Under the pieces are notes generated by a model. It saw only the letters and a program-made list of their open reading frames with translations. It did not search any database and was not told the DNA's origin. A program made the translations under genes and the position numbers. Below are positions 1-5,347 of a stretch of 5,718 nt of DNA, in pieces. Source of the stretch: Desulfovibrio sp. Lineage in GTDB: Bacteria; Desulfobacterota; Desulfovibrionia; Desulfovibrionales; Desulfovibrionaceae. How positions within the stretch are numbered: position 1 is the stretch's first letter; each line of letters begins with the position of its first letter. The stretch spans positions 1-5,718 of the forward strand of contig DQED01000036.1 in assembly GCA_003525525.1 (NCBI GenBank), written 5' to 3'.

Positions 1-644
1 TCGCCCGTGCCGCCGCGCAGGGGGAAGCTGAAGGTGTTGTTGGGCCCCCAGGCCACGTCGTCGCGGCCGAGGATGATGTTCTTGATGACCCGGTCGGCGT
101 CCACCACGGAAACGCGTTCGCCGATCCAGCGGTGGGACATGACTTCGCCGGGATGGGCCCAGACCTTGAAATTGTAGGGCACCATGAACAGGCGGGCGAT
201 GCCCGGGCCGAAGACCCGGTCCACCCATTCGCGGAAGTTGGCCGGCGGGGTTACGCATTTGCCGGCGGCCGCGGCCCGTCCGGCCTCGAGCAGGCCGGCG
301 ACGCATTCCCAGGCCAGTTCCGGCGGCAGGCGGCGGATGTTGTTCTGGAAGGGGTAGGGCACGAAGGTGCCGGCGGCACGGATCCAGGACTCGCGCTCGT
401 GGCGCAGCACGTCGTCGCCGAGCAGCGTCTCGAGCAATGCGTCGAAGGCCGGGTAGTGGGAGAAGACGACGTGTCCGCCGACGTCCCAGGTGAAGCCGGC
501 CGCGTCGGTGAAGCTCGCGGCCAGGCCGCCGACGTGGTCATGGCGTTCGAGGACGAGGAAATCGTGTTCGCCGTGCTGTGTCAGCCGCCAGGCCGCGCCG
601 AGCCCTGTGGGGCCTGCGCCGATGATGAGGTATTTGACGTGCAT
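1..644 (-). CDS. UDP-galactopyranose mutase-like FAD protein (N-terminal part)
   Basis: Reading the minus strand from the ATG at 644-642 gives 214 uninterrupted residues that run off the left edge, so the C-terminus is missing. A Shine-Dalgarno AGGAG sits 6 bases upstream of the ATG. Seen: a Rossmann FAD-binding motif GAGPTGLGAA (residues 9-18), an acidic residue ending the second beta strand followed by the family GG doublet (VLERHDHVGGLA, 31-42), DVGGHVVFSHY (54-64), PYPFQNNI (96-103), GIARLFMVPYNFKVWA (148-163), and WGPNNTFSFPLRGGTG (199-214). From recall, these blocks match, in the same order, the eukaryotic-type UDP-galactopyranose mutases such as Aspergillus GlfA, and are unlike E. coli Glf. 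Family members with reduced FAD interconvert UDP-galactopyranose and UDP-galactofuranose for surface glycans. The His in the GGH block and the Tyr/Gln of YPFQ correspond to the mobile flavin loop and the uridine site in that family. The substrate-binding arginine expected further on is outside the window. Alternative: another amine-oxidase/protoporphyrinogen-oxidase-type flavoprotein. Confidence 0.85.
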   Translation of the reverse strand, partial: MHVKYLIIGAGPTGLGAAWRLTQHGEHDFLVLERHDHVGGLAASFTDAAGFTWDVGGHVVFSHYPAFDALLETLLGDDVLRHERESWIRAAGTFVPYPFQNNIRRLPPELAWECVAGLLEAGRAAAAGKCVTPPANFREWVDRVFGPGIARLFMVPYNFKVWAHPGEVMSHRWIGERVSVVDADRVIKNIILGRDDVAWGPNNTFSFPLRGGTG

Positions 645-963
645 GGGCTTCTCCTGGGCAATGGCGTGTCCCTATCAGAAACGGGCCGTGGAGGAAAGGC
701 GCGTCACGGCTGCGAGGCGCGGGCCTTGAGGGAAGGGCCGCAGTCGCGAGGCAGGCACGGAGAAGCGCCGGGGGCGCAAGGGGAAGGCGTCGCGGATGCC
801 CGGGCGCAGCAACATGCGCCGACGCAGGCAGCGCCGTGGGACAAGGAAACGGATCCCCGCGGCCGCACAGGAACAACATCACCATGAAGCGACGGCGCGG
901 CGGCCGTGGGGCCTTCCGGGGCCTGGCGCAGGCGCGGCCCCGGAAGACGGAAGAAGGTGTGGC
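645..963. other. Non-coding gap between flavoprotein and RRM genes
   Basis: I find no convincing gene in these 319 bases. Open frames on both strands translate to Arg/Pro/Ala-rich sequence without a domain, and none has a good ribosome binding site. The gap holds the stem-loop after the RRM gene (913-946) and a second perfect inverted repeat, GGCGCA / TGCGCC with a 6-base loop, at 803-820. No strong sigma70 promoter for the flavoprotein gene is visible. A weak -10-like GATAGG lies about 20 bases before its start on the minus strand, without a matching -35. The promoter may be atypical, or the gene may be read from further upstream. Confidence 0.6.
913..946 (-). terminator. Stem-loop after the RRM gene (possible terminator)
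   Basis: This is a perfect 11-bp inverted repeat, CTTCCGGGGCC (913-923) and GGCCCCGGAAG (936-946), with a 12-base loop. It begins 17 bases beyond the RRM stop codon when read on the minus strand. The position and the GC-rich stem suit a transcription end or a 3' stabilising hairpin. There is no T-tract after the stem on either strand, so it is not a textbook intrinsic terminator. It may assist Rho-dependent termination or protect the 3' end. Confidence 0.5.
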
Positions 964-1242
964 CTACCAGGCCGGACGACGGGGCGGCCTGGGCGCGCGG
1001 GGTTTGGCCTCGTTGACCTTGAGGCTGCGCCCCTCGAACTCGGCGCCGTCCAGGGCGCGGATGGCCTCGTCGGCGGCGGCGTCGTCGTCCATCTCGACGA
1101 ATCCGAAGCCGCGCGGCTTGCCGGTTTCGCGGTCGGAGATCAGTTTGACGGACTGGACTTCGCCGTAGCGCCCGAACAGATCGCGGACGCTGTCCTCGGT
1201 GGTGCGGAAAGGCAGGTTGCCAACGTAGATGTTCTTGGACAT
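964..1242 (-). CDS. Small single-RRM RNA-binding protein
   Basis: This is a complete 92-aa protein from the ATG at 1242-1240 to a TAG at 966-964. One RNA recognition motif fills it. RNP2 is IYVGNL (residues 5-10) and RNP1 is KPRGFGFV (42-49), with the aromatic residues used for RNA stacking at Tyr6, Phe46 and Phe48. The strand, helix and strand elements continue to about residue 80 (GRSLKVNEAKPR). A short basic, proline-rich tail (81-92) follows, reminiscent of the tails of cyanobacterial Rbp and eukaryotic glycine-rich RRM proteins but without the glycines. It should bind single-stranded RNA in the cytoplasm; family members are often linked to cold response or mRNA stability, and the target here is unknown. 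The frame stays open further upstream to about 1653, but the RRM begins exactly at this ATG and GGGAG lies 10 bases before it, so the longer form is rejected. It is transcribed divergently from the TPR gene. Confidence 0.95.
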   Translation of the reverse strand: MSKNIYVGNLPFRTTEDSVRDLFGRYGEVQSVKLISDRETGKPRGFGFVEMDDDAAADEAIRALDGAEFEGRSLKVNEAKPRAPRPPRRPAW

Positions 1243-1349
1243 GAGAAACGGACTCCCAAACGGTTGGACGTCAAAGCGATCGGAAGCGTGTACGGAGGTC
1301 GGTTCGCCAACGGGACCGCCGGCTACGCTCCTTCCCAGGACGATTCCAT

Positions 1350-1363
1350 CGGCCGTACGGCCG
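1350..1363. repeat. 14-bp perfect palindrome in the RRM leader region
   Basis: CGGCCGTACGGCCG reads the same on both strands. The flanks extend the pairing: ATTC (1343-1346) can pair with GAAT (1364-1367) across a three-base CAT bulge. A competing pairing of CCAT (1346-1349) with ATGG (1366-1369) is also possible. In RNA read on the minus strand it would be a stable hairpin about 110 bases before the RRM start. It could be a leader structure, as in cold-shock mRNAs, or a protein-binding site. Confidence 0.5.
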
Positions 1364-1530
1364 GAATGGCCCGATAGTTGGAGTGCATCCGTCGGACTGG
1401 GCTTCGAAGCGGAGGGAAACGGTCGGCGCGCACTCTCTGTTGACTCCCCAAGCGTGCCGTTTGCGCATGACCAGGGACTGTCCCCGAGGAATACAAGCGG
1501 AAGCGTCACGTCTTTGGACGAAGATGTAAA

Positions 1531-1559
1531 AACGTATCGGATTGTGATACTCCTGGCAA
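1531..1559 (-). promoter_or_regulatory. Candidate RRM promoter with overlapping dyad
   Basis: On the minus strand, TTGCCA (1559-1554) and TACGTT (1536-1531) are separated by 17 bases. The -35 match is good and the -10 match is weak (3 of 6). The inverted repeat GTATC-N7-GATAC (1534-1550) lies between and over these boxes, where a repressor site would be expected. Given the weak -10, this is only a candidate; the promoter could lie elsewhere in the AT-richer stretch at 1500-1690. Confidence 0.25.
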
Positions 1560-1731
1560 GGAGAAAATGTTCCTTTTGACTGTTTCTCGCTGGAATGCTT
1601 GTCTGTTTACGCATAGAAAAGCCGGTTTTCCGTGTGCCGCGAGTTTCGGACAACGACGTGCTGCCAAGAAGTGCGATTTTTGGTACCTACGCGTCTGAGG
1701 CGAAGTCCGGGCAGGCCCGGGGGAGGAGCGC

Positions 1732-2496
1732 ATGGCCGAGAACAACGGAGCCGAACGGTTTGCCGTGGCGGTGTCGGTGCGGGAAGGCTACAAGGTGGGG
1801 ATCGGGGTCACCACGAAGGAAAGCGAGCGCGTGCTGTACTATTACGCCGAGAAGACGCCGGAAACGGGCATCCTGGTACAGGCGCTCAACGCCAACAGCG
1901 TGCCGAGCGGCGAGCGTTCGCCGGTTTCGGACGAGGAGTTTTTCTCCAAGTACAAGCCCGAGCCGCTGATCTACTACAACCAGGTCAAGCCGCGCATGGA
2001 CGCGATGCTCGCGGAACTCGCCAAGGGCGAGAAGCATCTCGAGGCCGGCCGCACGGACAAGGCCGAAGCTTCGTTCCAGAAGGCGCTGGAATACGACGCC
2101 GAGAACCTGCGCGCCATTTTCGGCCTGGGCAACGCCTATCTCACGGCCGGCAAGATGGAGGAGGCCAGGGAGATTTTCGAGAAGATCATGTCCATCGACC
2201 TGGCGTTCGGCCCGGAGAACAAGTTCCTGTTCAACGAATTCGGCATCCGCATGCGCAAGCACGGGCTGCTGGACATGGCCCGGAGCTATTACGAGAAGGC
2301 GCTTGCGGCCTCCGAGGCCGACGAGAACCTGCACTTCAACCTGGGCCGCATCCACTACGAGCTGGGCGATTTCGCCGCTGCCGTGGCCGAGGCGGACAGG
2401 TGCCTCGCCATCAACCCCGGCTTCCTCATCGCGGGCAAGCTCAAGAAGGCGGCGCAAAAGGCGCTGGGGGCCGCGGCCCGCCTGAATACGGAGTAG
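1732..2496 (+). CDS. Tetratricopeptide repeat (TPR) protein
   Basis: This is a complete 254-aa protein. The start is fixed by the strong Shine-Dalgarno GGGAGGAG (1721-1728) just before the ATG. There is no signal peptide or membrane segment, so it should be cytoplasmic. Residues 10-83 form an N-terminal region with alternating hydrophobic residues (AVAVSVREGYKVGIGVTT, then LYYYAEKTPETGILVQALNA) and no motif I can name. Four helical hairpin repeats follow, at about 93-126, 127-156, 165-196 and 199-230, each with the expected small/aromatic pattern, for example LGNAYLTAGKMEEAREIFEK and LGRIHYELGDFAAAVAEA. TPR arrays hold partner proteins, so a scaffold or adaptor role is likely; no partner is suggested by the neighbours. 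From memory, similar TPR proteins with this type of N-terminal region are common in Desulfovibrio genomes. Base use is typical of the GC-rich background. It converges with the lipoprotein gene downstream. Confidence 0.93.
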   Translation: MAENNGAERFAVAVSVREGYKVGIGVTTKESERVLYYYAEKTPETGILVQALNANSVPSGERSPVSDEEFFSKYKPEPLIYYNQVKPRMDAMLAELAKGEKHLEAGRTDKAEASFQKALEYDAENLRAIFGLGNAYLTAGKMEEAREIFEKIMSIDLAFGPENKFLFNEFGIRMRKHGLLDMARSYYEKALAASEADENLHFNLGRIHYELGDFAAAVAEADRCLAINPGFLIAGKLKKAAQKALGAAARLNTE

Positions 2497-2515
2497 GCGG
2501 CCTGGGCCGCGTTTT
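2497..2515 (+). terminator. Likely intrinsic terminator of the TPR gene
   Basis: Directly after the TAG stop, GCGGCC (2497-2502) pairs with GGCCGC (2505-2510), giving at least five GC pairs closed by a small CTGG loop. GTTTT (2511-2515) follows at once. A short GC stem followed by a run of T on the coding strand fits Rho-independent termination. The stem is short and touches the stop codon, which lowers confidence. Confidence 0.5.
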
Positions 2516-2529
2516 CAGGGCGCAGGCAA

Positions 2530-2578
2530 AGCCCGGCGAGATGCTTGCAAGTTGAAACGTTTCGCACGTCGCCGGGCT
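2530..2578. terminator. Nested palindromes between convergent genes
   Basis: AGCCCGGCGA (2530-2539) and TCGCCGGGCT (2569-2578) form a perfect 10-bp inverted repeat around a 29-base loop. The loop itself contains two perfect palindromes, CTTGCAAG (2544-2551) and GAAACGTTTC (2554-2563). Lying between two converging stop codons, the outer stem probably works as a shared transcription end. On the minus strand the stem is followed by only two further T residues, and on the plus strand by none, so intrinsic termination is not proven. Confidence 0.4.
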
Positions 2579-2600
2579 GATGCGATAAGAGTGGATCGTT

Positions 2601-4010
2601 TTAGTTCCCCGGTGCGAGACGACCCTGAGCTTCCTTGATCTTGACTTTTTCCTCCAACATCTCGCGCTTGCGCTGGAGGCGGTTGAGTTCGCTGTCCTGA
2701 ACGGACTTGGCGATGCCGGCTGCTGCGGTCGCCGCGTCAGTGACAAGCGTGGGCGACATGGTTTTGTAGCCCAGTTCCAAAGTCTTCAGTGCGCCCGTTT
2801 CCTCGACGAGCGTGATGCCGCCCGTGGCCGTCGTGCCATGGGATTGCTGCGGCAGGGCGGTGATGAATCCATATTGCGCCACGGGGACGATTTTGCCTAT
2901 CGTGACGTTGTCACTCTTGCCCGAGGCCGCATCCGGGATCTTGAGCCCGACAAATTCGACCGTTACTCTCGCCTGTCCGGCGATGCGATAATAGTAGCTG
3001 TGTTTGTCCGCATCCGAGACCAGAACGCGCAAGGGTTCAGTCTTGGCGTCTGACGGGGCGGGGAGCAAGGCGTCGCGTGCCGTCTGGGTTCCTTGTTGCC
3101 CGGAAATCTTGTCCCACAGTTTGGCGCTGAAGTCGGCATCATACCGTTTGATGGTGACGACGACCGGGTAGCGGTTCGTTTCCTCGGAAATATCGTCATT
3201 CTCTCCGTATTGGAGTCTTTTTTCTTTTTCCAGTTCCGTATAGGTCAGGTTTGTTTTGTCGAGGTAGCCGATGACTTCCTTGATGAAGGGCTTGTCGGGG
3301 ATTTTGCTGTATGTGATCGAATAAGACAACATGCCGAGTAGGTTGCGTATTCTTTCGTTCTTTTCCTTGGTGAGCTGCTCGACGCGATATTTCAATACAT
3401 CAAGATTGTCTGTGGCAGCGCCAGGCGCGTTTCCGCTCAGGCAATTCAGTATGGCTTGGTCGATCGGACCAGCTATGGTTTTGTTGATTGTGTTTGTCCA
3501 TGACTTGCACTGCGCTGACTGTATGATGTCTTCGGATTTGGCTTTAGGTTTTGCTTTGGAGATAGATGGTGGTTCTTGTATTCTTTCAGTAAAAAGAACA
3601 TGTGGAGCGATTGTAGCAGCTACTTTGAGAAGTGCGACTCCATATTCTGCTGTTCTGTTTGTGATCTCTGCTTTGCTGCTGTTCAGGGTATAATCTTTTC
3701 CGTATGCCAGCTGGAAGCTGACATCCGTCAGGGGATTATTATTGCCCATGATGGCATAGAGATTGTCGCTGACCGTTTCGCTGCCGATGATGCTTGCCTG
3801 GTCTGTGTCAACGACACGGAATGTATGAAAGCAGGACCGCACGGCCTGGGTCATTTTCGTGATTGGAACATCGACAATGATTTTCGTGTCCGGGAGTTGG
3901 TAATAGGCCAGGACGTCGGCCGGTTTCGCCTTGCTCGCCGGTTGGACGCGAGGCAGGCTGGCGCAACCAGTCATGAGCATTGCTGCAAGTAAAAAGGATA
4001 CGGTTTTCAT
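2601..4010 (-). CDS. Predicted lipoprotein of unknown family
   Basis: This is a complete 469-aa protein from the ATG at 4010-4008, which has GAGGAG seven bases upstream. The frame is open for another 38 codons, but only this ATG puts a signal sequence first. Residues 1-16 form a lipoprotein signal: Lys2, a hydrophobic core FLLAAMLM, then the lipobox MTGC with the lipidated Cys at 16. The next residue is Ala, not Asp, which suggests outer-membrane rather than inner-membrane retention. I recognise no domain in the mature part. It has three further cysteines (60, 168, 190), charged segments rich in Lys/Glu at 205-222 and 258-280, beta-like stretches at 281-290 and 346-360, and a charged C-terminal helix likely to form a coiled coil (about 438-463, LNRLQRKREMLEEKVKIKEA). 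Base composition is lower than in adjacent genes, near 35-50% in most counted lines of the central and N-terminal coding part. That is compatible with acquisition by transfer. It is monocistronic in this window, so context gives no function. Confidence 0.85.
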   Translation of the reverse strand: MKTVSFLLAAMLMTGCASLPRVQPASKAKPADVLAYYQLPDTKIIVDVPITKMTQAVRSCFHTFRVVDTDQASIIGSETVSDNLYAIMGNNNPLTDVSFQLAYGKDYTLNSSKAEITNRTAEYGVALLKVAATIAPHVLFTERIQEPPSISKAKPKAKSEDIIQSAQCKSWTNTINKTIAGPIDQAILNCLSGNAPGAATDNLDVLKYRVEQLTKEKNERIRNLLGMLSYSITYSKIPDKPFIKEVIGYLDKTNLTYTELEKEKRLQYGENDDISEETNRYPVVVTIKRYDADFSAKLWDKISGQQGTQTARDALLPAPSDAKTEPLRVLVSDADKHSYYYRIAGQARVTVEFVGLKIPDAASGKSDNVTIGKIVPVAQYGFITALPQQSHGTTATGGITLVEETGALKTLELGYKTMSPTLVTDAATAAAGIAKSVQDSELNRLQRKREMLEEKVKIKEAQGRLAPGN

Positions 4011-4075
4011 GACTACTCTCCTCGGGAACGTGAAAGGTTTTGAGGGGAAAGTCTCAACATGCTGAAAACAAACAT

Positions 4076-4124
4076 AGTATAATGTAACACATATCTTGTA
4101 TCGCGTAGTTATTGCGAACGTCAA
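4076..4124 (-). promoter_or_regulatory. Candidate lipoprotein promoter region
   Basis: On the minus strand, TATACT (4081-4076) matches the sigma70 -10 consensus at 5 of 6 positions and would start transcription near 4069, about 60 bases before the ATG. No good -35 lies at the right distance from it. An alternative is TTGACG (4124-4119) with TACAAG (4100-4095), 18 bases apart; this has a strong -35 and a moderate -10. The sequence does not decide between them. Confidence 0.35.
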
Positions 4125-4139
4125 GTTGCAATGCTTGAC
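4120..4139. promoter_or_regulatory. Operator-like inverted repeat
   Basis: GTCAAG (4120-4125) and CTTGAC (4134-4139) form a perfect dyad with an 8-base spacer, giving a 20-bp site. The left arm covers most of the TTGACG candidate -35 of the lipoprotein promoter, so a regulator bound here could block or help polymerase. The right arm creates a consensus TTGACA on the plus strand, but no -10 follows it. Confidence 0.35.
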
Positions 4140-4183
4140 ATTAGAACTTCATGCGATTTCTGAGGCCGCGGAGACTGAATTGT

Positions 4184-4222
4184 ATATGATTTATCTAATA
4201 CTAATGTATTTGAAAATCATAT
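4184..4222. repeat. 9-bp inverted repeat in AT-rich DNA
   Basis: ATATGATTT (4184-4192) and AAATCATAT (4214-4222) are perfect inverted copies whose centres are 30 bp apart, close to three helical turns. They lie about 175-215 bases upstream of the lipoprotein start. Two half-sites on the same DNA face could bind a regulator cooperatively. AT-rich DNA produces such matches more easily, so this is modest evidence. Confidence 0.35.
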
Positions 4223-4280
4223 GAATGAATTTGCAAACATTTCTTTGGCGGAATAGTTTTGTCTCAGGACAAGAGAAATT

Positions 4281-4312
4281 AAAAAAAGCCGCACCCTGCG
4301 ATAGGATGCGGC
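4281..4312 (-). terminator. Rho-independent terminator of purU
   Basis: Read on the minus strand, GCCGCATCC (4312-4304) pairs with GGGTGCGGC (4296-4288) in a 9-bp stem with one G-T wobble and a 7-base loop. Seven T residues (4287-4281) follow at once. This is a classic intrinsic terminator. It lies 112 bases after the purU stop, so the transcript would carry a 3' tail of over 100 bases. Confidence 0.85.
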
Positions 4313-4320
4313 AAGAGTGC

Positions 4321-4381
4321 AGCAGAAATTCATGCCGGATCTGCTATGTCGTACGTTGCCTCAATGTGAAAAAACGTTGCC
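4321..4381. repeat. Hairpin and direct repeat in the purU 3' tail
   Basis: Between the purU stop and its terminator, AGCAGA (4321-4326) and TCTGCT (4340-4345) form a perfect inverted repeat. ACGTTGCC occurs twice in the same orientation, at 4353-4360 and 4374-4381, exactly 21 bp apart. With the terminator, the tail could fold as a compact two-hairpin RNA of about 110-140 bases. No promoter for a separate RNA is evident. Confidence 0.35.
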
Positions 4382-4424
4382 GGTTCTGTCTCGTGGCTGT
4401 TTGGTAGTCAGGAGAGCGTGCAAT

Positions 4425-5282
4425 TTACCGGAACACCACCGTCTTGTTCCCGAACACGATCACCCGGTCCTCCAGGTGCCATTTCACCGCGCGGGCGAGC
4501 ACCGTGCGCTCCAGGTCGCTGCCCGTGTTCTTGAGGTCCGCGACGGAGAAGCGGTGCGTCACGCGCGCCGTGTCCTGTTCGATGATCGGACCGGCGTCGA
4601 GCTCCGCCGTGACGTAGTGCGCCGTGGCCCCGATCAGCTTGACCCCCTTGTCGTGCGCCTGGCGGTACGGGTCCGCGCCGACGAAGGCCGGCAGGAACGA
4701 ATGGTGGATGTTGATCACCCGCTGCTCGTAGGGCCGCAGGAAATCCGCCGAGAGGATGCGCATGTAGCGCGCAAGCACGATGAGGTCGGTGTCGTCCCCG
4801 AGCAGCTCCGCCATTGCCGCCTCGGCCTCGGGCATGCCGCCGTCGCCCACGGGCACGCAGGCAAACGGCACGCCGAACCCTTCCACGCTTCCGCGCAGGT
4901 CCTCGTGGTTGCTGATCACCCGCGCGATCTCGCACGGCAGCTCGCCCCGGGCGTGCCGCCACAGCAGTTCCATGAGGCAGTGGTCGTGGCGCGAAACCAG
5001 GAACACCGCCTTGTGCGGCACGTCCGTGAACGTCAGCCGCCAGTCCATGGAAAAACGGTTCCCCACCACGTCGCCGAAGGCCGCCTCGAGCGCCGCGCGG
5101 GAAATGTCCACGTATGGGGCGAAAAATTCCAGCCGCATGAAGAACGTCCCCCCCTCGGGGTCCGTGGAATGCTGGTCCAGATCGATGATGTTGGCCCCGT
5201 GGGCGTGCAGGAAGGTCGTGACCGCGGAAACGATGCCCGGGCGGTCCGGGCAGGTGATGCGCAAGCGGGCGATGGGCGTCAT
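4425..5282 (-). CDS. purU: Formyltetrahydrofolate deformylase
   Basis: This is a complete 285-aa protein, the usual length for PurU. It hydrolyses 10-formyltetrahydrofolate to tetrahydrofolate and formate in the cytoplasm, balancing one-carbon units and supplying formate. An N-terminal ACT domain (residues 4-85) starts with RITCPDRPGIVSAVTTFL and carries the ligand-sensing Asp-Arg-Pro-Gly turn; in E. coli PurU activity responds to methionine and glycine. The formyltransferase-like catalytic domain spans about 90-285. The catalytic triad by analogy to GART is Asn191, His193 and Asp229: NIHHSFLPAF at 191-200 and ELDAGPIIEQD at 227-237, with the same 2 and 36 residue spacings. SRHDHCLMELLWR (97-109) and NHEDLR (125-130) are also typical of PurU. 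The start is supported by the ACT domain beginning at once and by AAGGA ten bases upstream. It stands alone, with a structured leader and its own terminator. Base use matches the host. Confidence 0.96.
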   Translation of the reverse strand: MTPIARLRITCPDRPGIVSAVTTFLHAHGANIIDLDQHSTDPEGGTFFMRLEFFAPYVDISRAALEAAFGDVVGNRFSMDWRLTFTDVPHKAVFLVSRHDHCLMELLWRHARGELPCEIARVISNHEDLRGSVEGFGVPFACVPVGDGGMPEAEAAMAELLGDDTDLIVLARYMRILSADFLRPYEQRVINIHHSFLPAFVGADPYRQAHDKGVKLIGATAHYVTAELDAGPIIEQDTARVTHRFSVADLKNTGSDLERTVLARAVKWHLEDRVIVFGNKTVVFR

Positions 5283-5308
5283 ATCGGAACTGTCCTTTGT
5301 GCGGGTAT

Positions 5309-5322
5309 CCGGCGCGCGCCGG
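5309..5322. repeat. 14-bp GC palindrome in the purU leader
   Basis: CCGGCGCGCGCCGG is self-complementary and ends 26 bases before the purU ATG, just ahead of its Shine-Dalgarno region. In RNA it would form a short, very stable hairpin with a GCGC loop. It could slow ribosome loading or act as one half of a leader switch together with the hairpin at 5348-5374. This is inference from position only. Confidence 0.4.
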
Positions 5323-5347
5323 GGAACAGCCCATAGCGCAGAACGGT

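Larger units (their letters stand above)
1243..1731. other. Divergent intergenic region, RRM and TPR genes
   Basis: These 489 bases separate two genes pointing away from each other and should hold both promoters. I see no supported gene; the open frames here are extensions or shadows. The part nearest the RRM gene (1243-1480) is GC-rich and contains a 14-bp palindrome at 1350-1363. The part nearest the TPR gene (about 1500-1690) is richer in A+T and is the likely promoter zone. Small dyads are GGGAC-T-GTCCC at 1474-1484, GTATC-N7-GATAC at 1534-1550 and GAGAAA-N16-TTTCTC at 1561-1588. If the RRM promoter lies near 1530-1560, its mRNA leader would be close to 290 bases, unusually long for a 92-codon gene. 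Confidence 0.55.
4011..4424. other. AT-rich gap between the lipoprotein gene and purU
   Basis: These 414 bases contain no supported gene; a 60-codon plus-strand frame at 4225-4407 crosses the purU terminator and lacks a ribosome binding site. The stretch 4060-4280 is the most AT-rich part of the window (the line 4201-4260 has 16 G+C of 60). From left to right the gap holds a small leader dyad (TTGAG/CTCAA, 4040-4057), a candidate lipoprotein promoter, two operator-like inverted repeats (4120-4139 and 4184-4222), the purU terminator (4281-4312), and a 112-base stretch after purU with its own hairpin and direct repeat. Confidence 0.6.

Noticed and set aside
538..885. Minus-strand 115-codon frame upstream of and overlapping the flavoprotein gene
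   Set aside because: It is out of frame with the flavoprotein, lacks a ribosome binding site and has Pro/Arg-rich low-complexity translation.
132..887. Long plus-strand open frame of 251 codons
   Set aside because: It lies antisense to the flavoprotein gene, whose motifs are clear, and its translation has no domain and is Gly/Arg/Ala-rich. It is a high-GC shadow frame.
1243..1653. N-terminal extension of the RRM frame
   Set aside because: The RRM begins right after the ATG at 1242, which has its own Shine-Dalgarno. The upstream translation has no motif.
1687..2457. Minus-strand 256-codon frame antisense to the TPR gene
   Set aside because: Although long, it has no Shine-Dalgarno or domain and mirrors the codon pattern of the TPR gene.
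1632..2555. Plus-strand 307-codon frame overlapping the TPR gene
   Set aside because: It is an offset frame of the TPR coding sequence; the TPR frame has recognisable repeats and a strong ribosome binding site.
4011..4124. 38-codon upstream extension of the lipoprotein
   Set aside because: It would bury the lipoprotein signal sequence internally; the ATG at 4010 has a good ribosome binding site. The extension crosses the AT-rich promoter region.
4135..4140. Consensus TTGACA on the plus strand as a promoter
   Set aside because: No acceptable -10 element occurs 15-19 bases downstream, and no gene follows on that strand.
4225..4407. 60-codon Cys/Arg-rich plus-strand frame (CxxC-like residues near the end)
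   Set aside because: It has no ribosome binding site, runs through the antisense of the purU terminator, and its cysteines do not form a complete zinc-binding pattern.
4317..5336. Plus-strand 339-codon frame
   Set aside because: It is antisense to purU, which has intact catalytic motifs; the frame is Arg/His/Val-rich without a domain.
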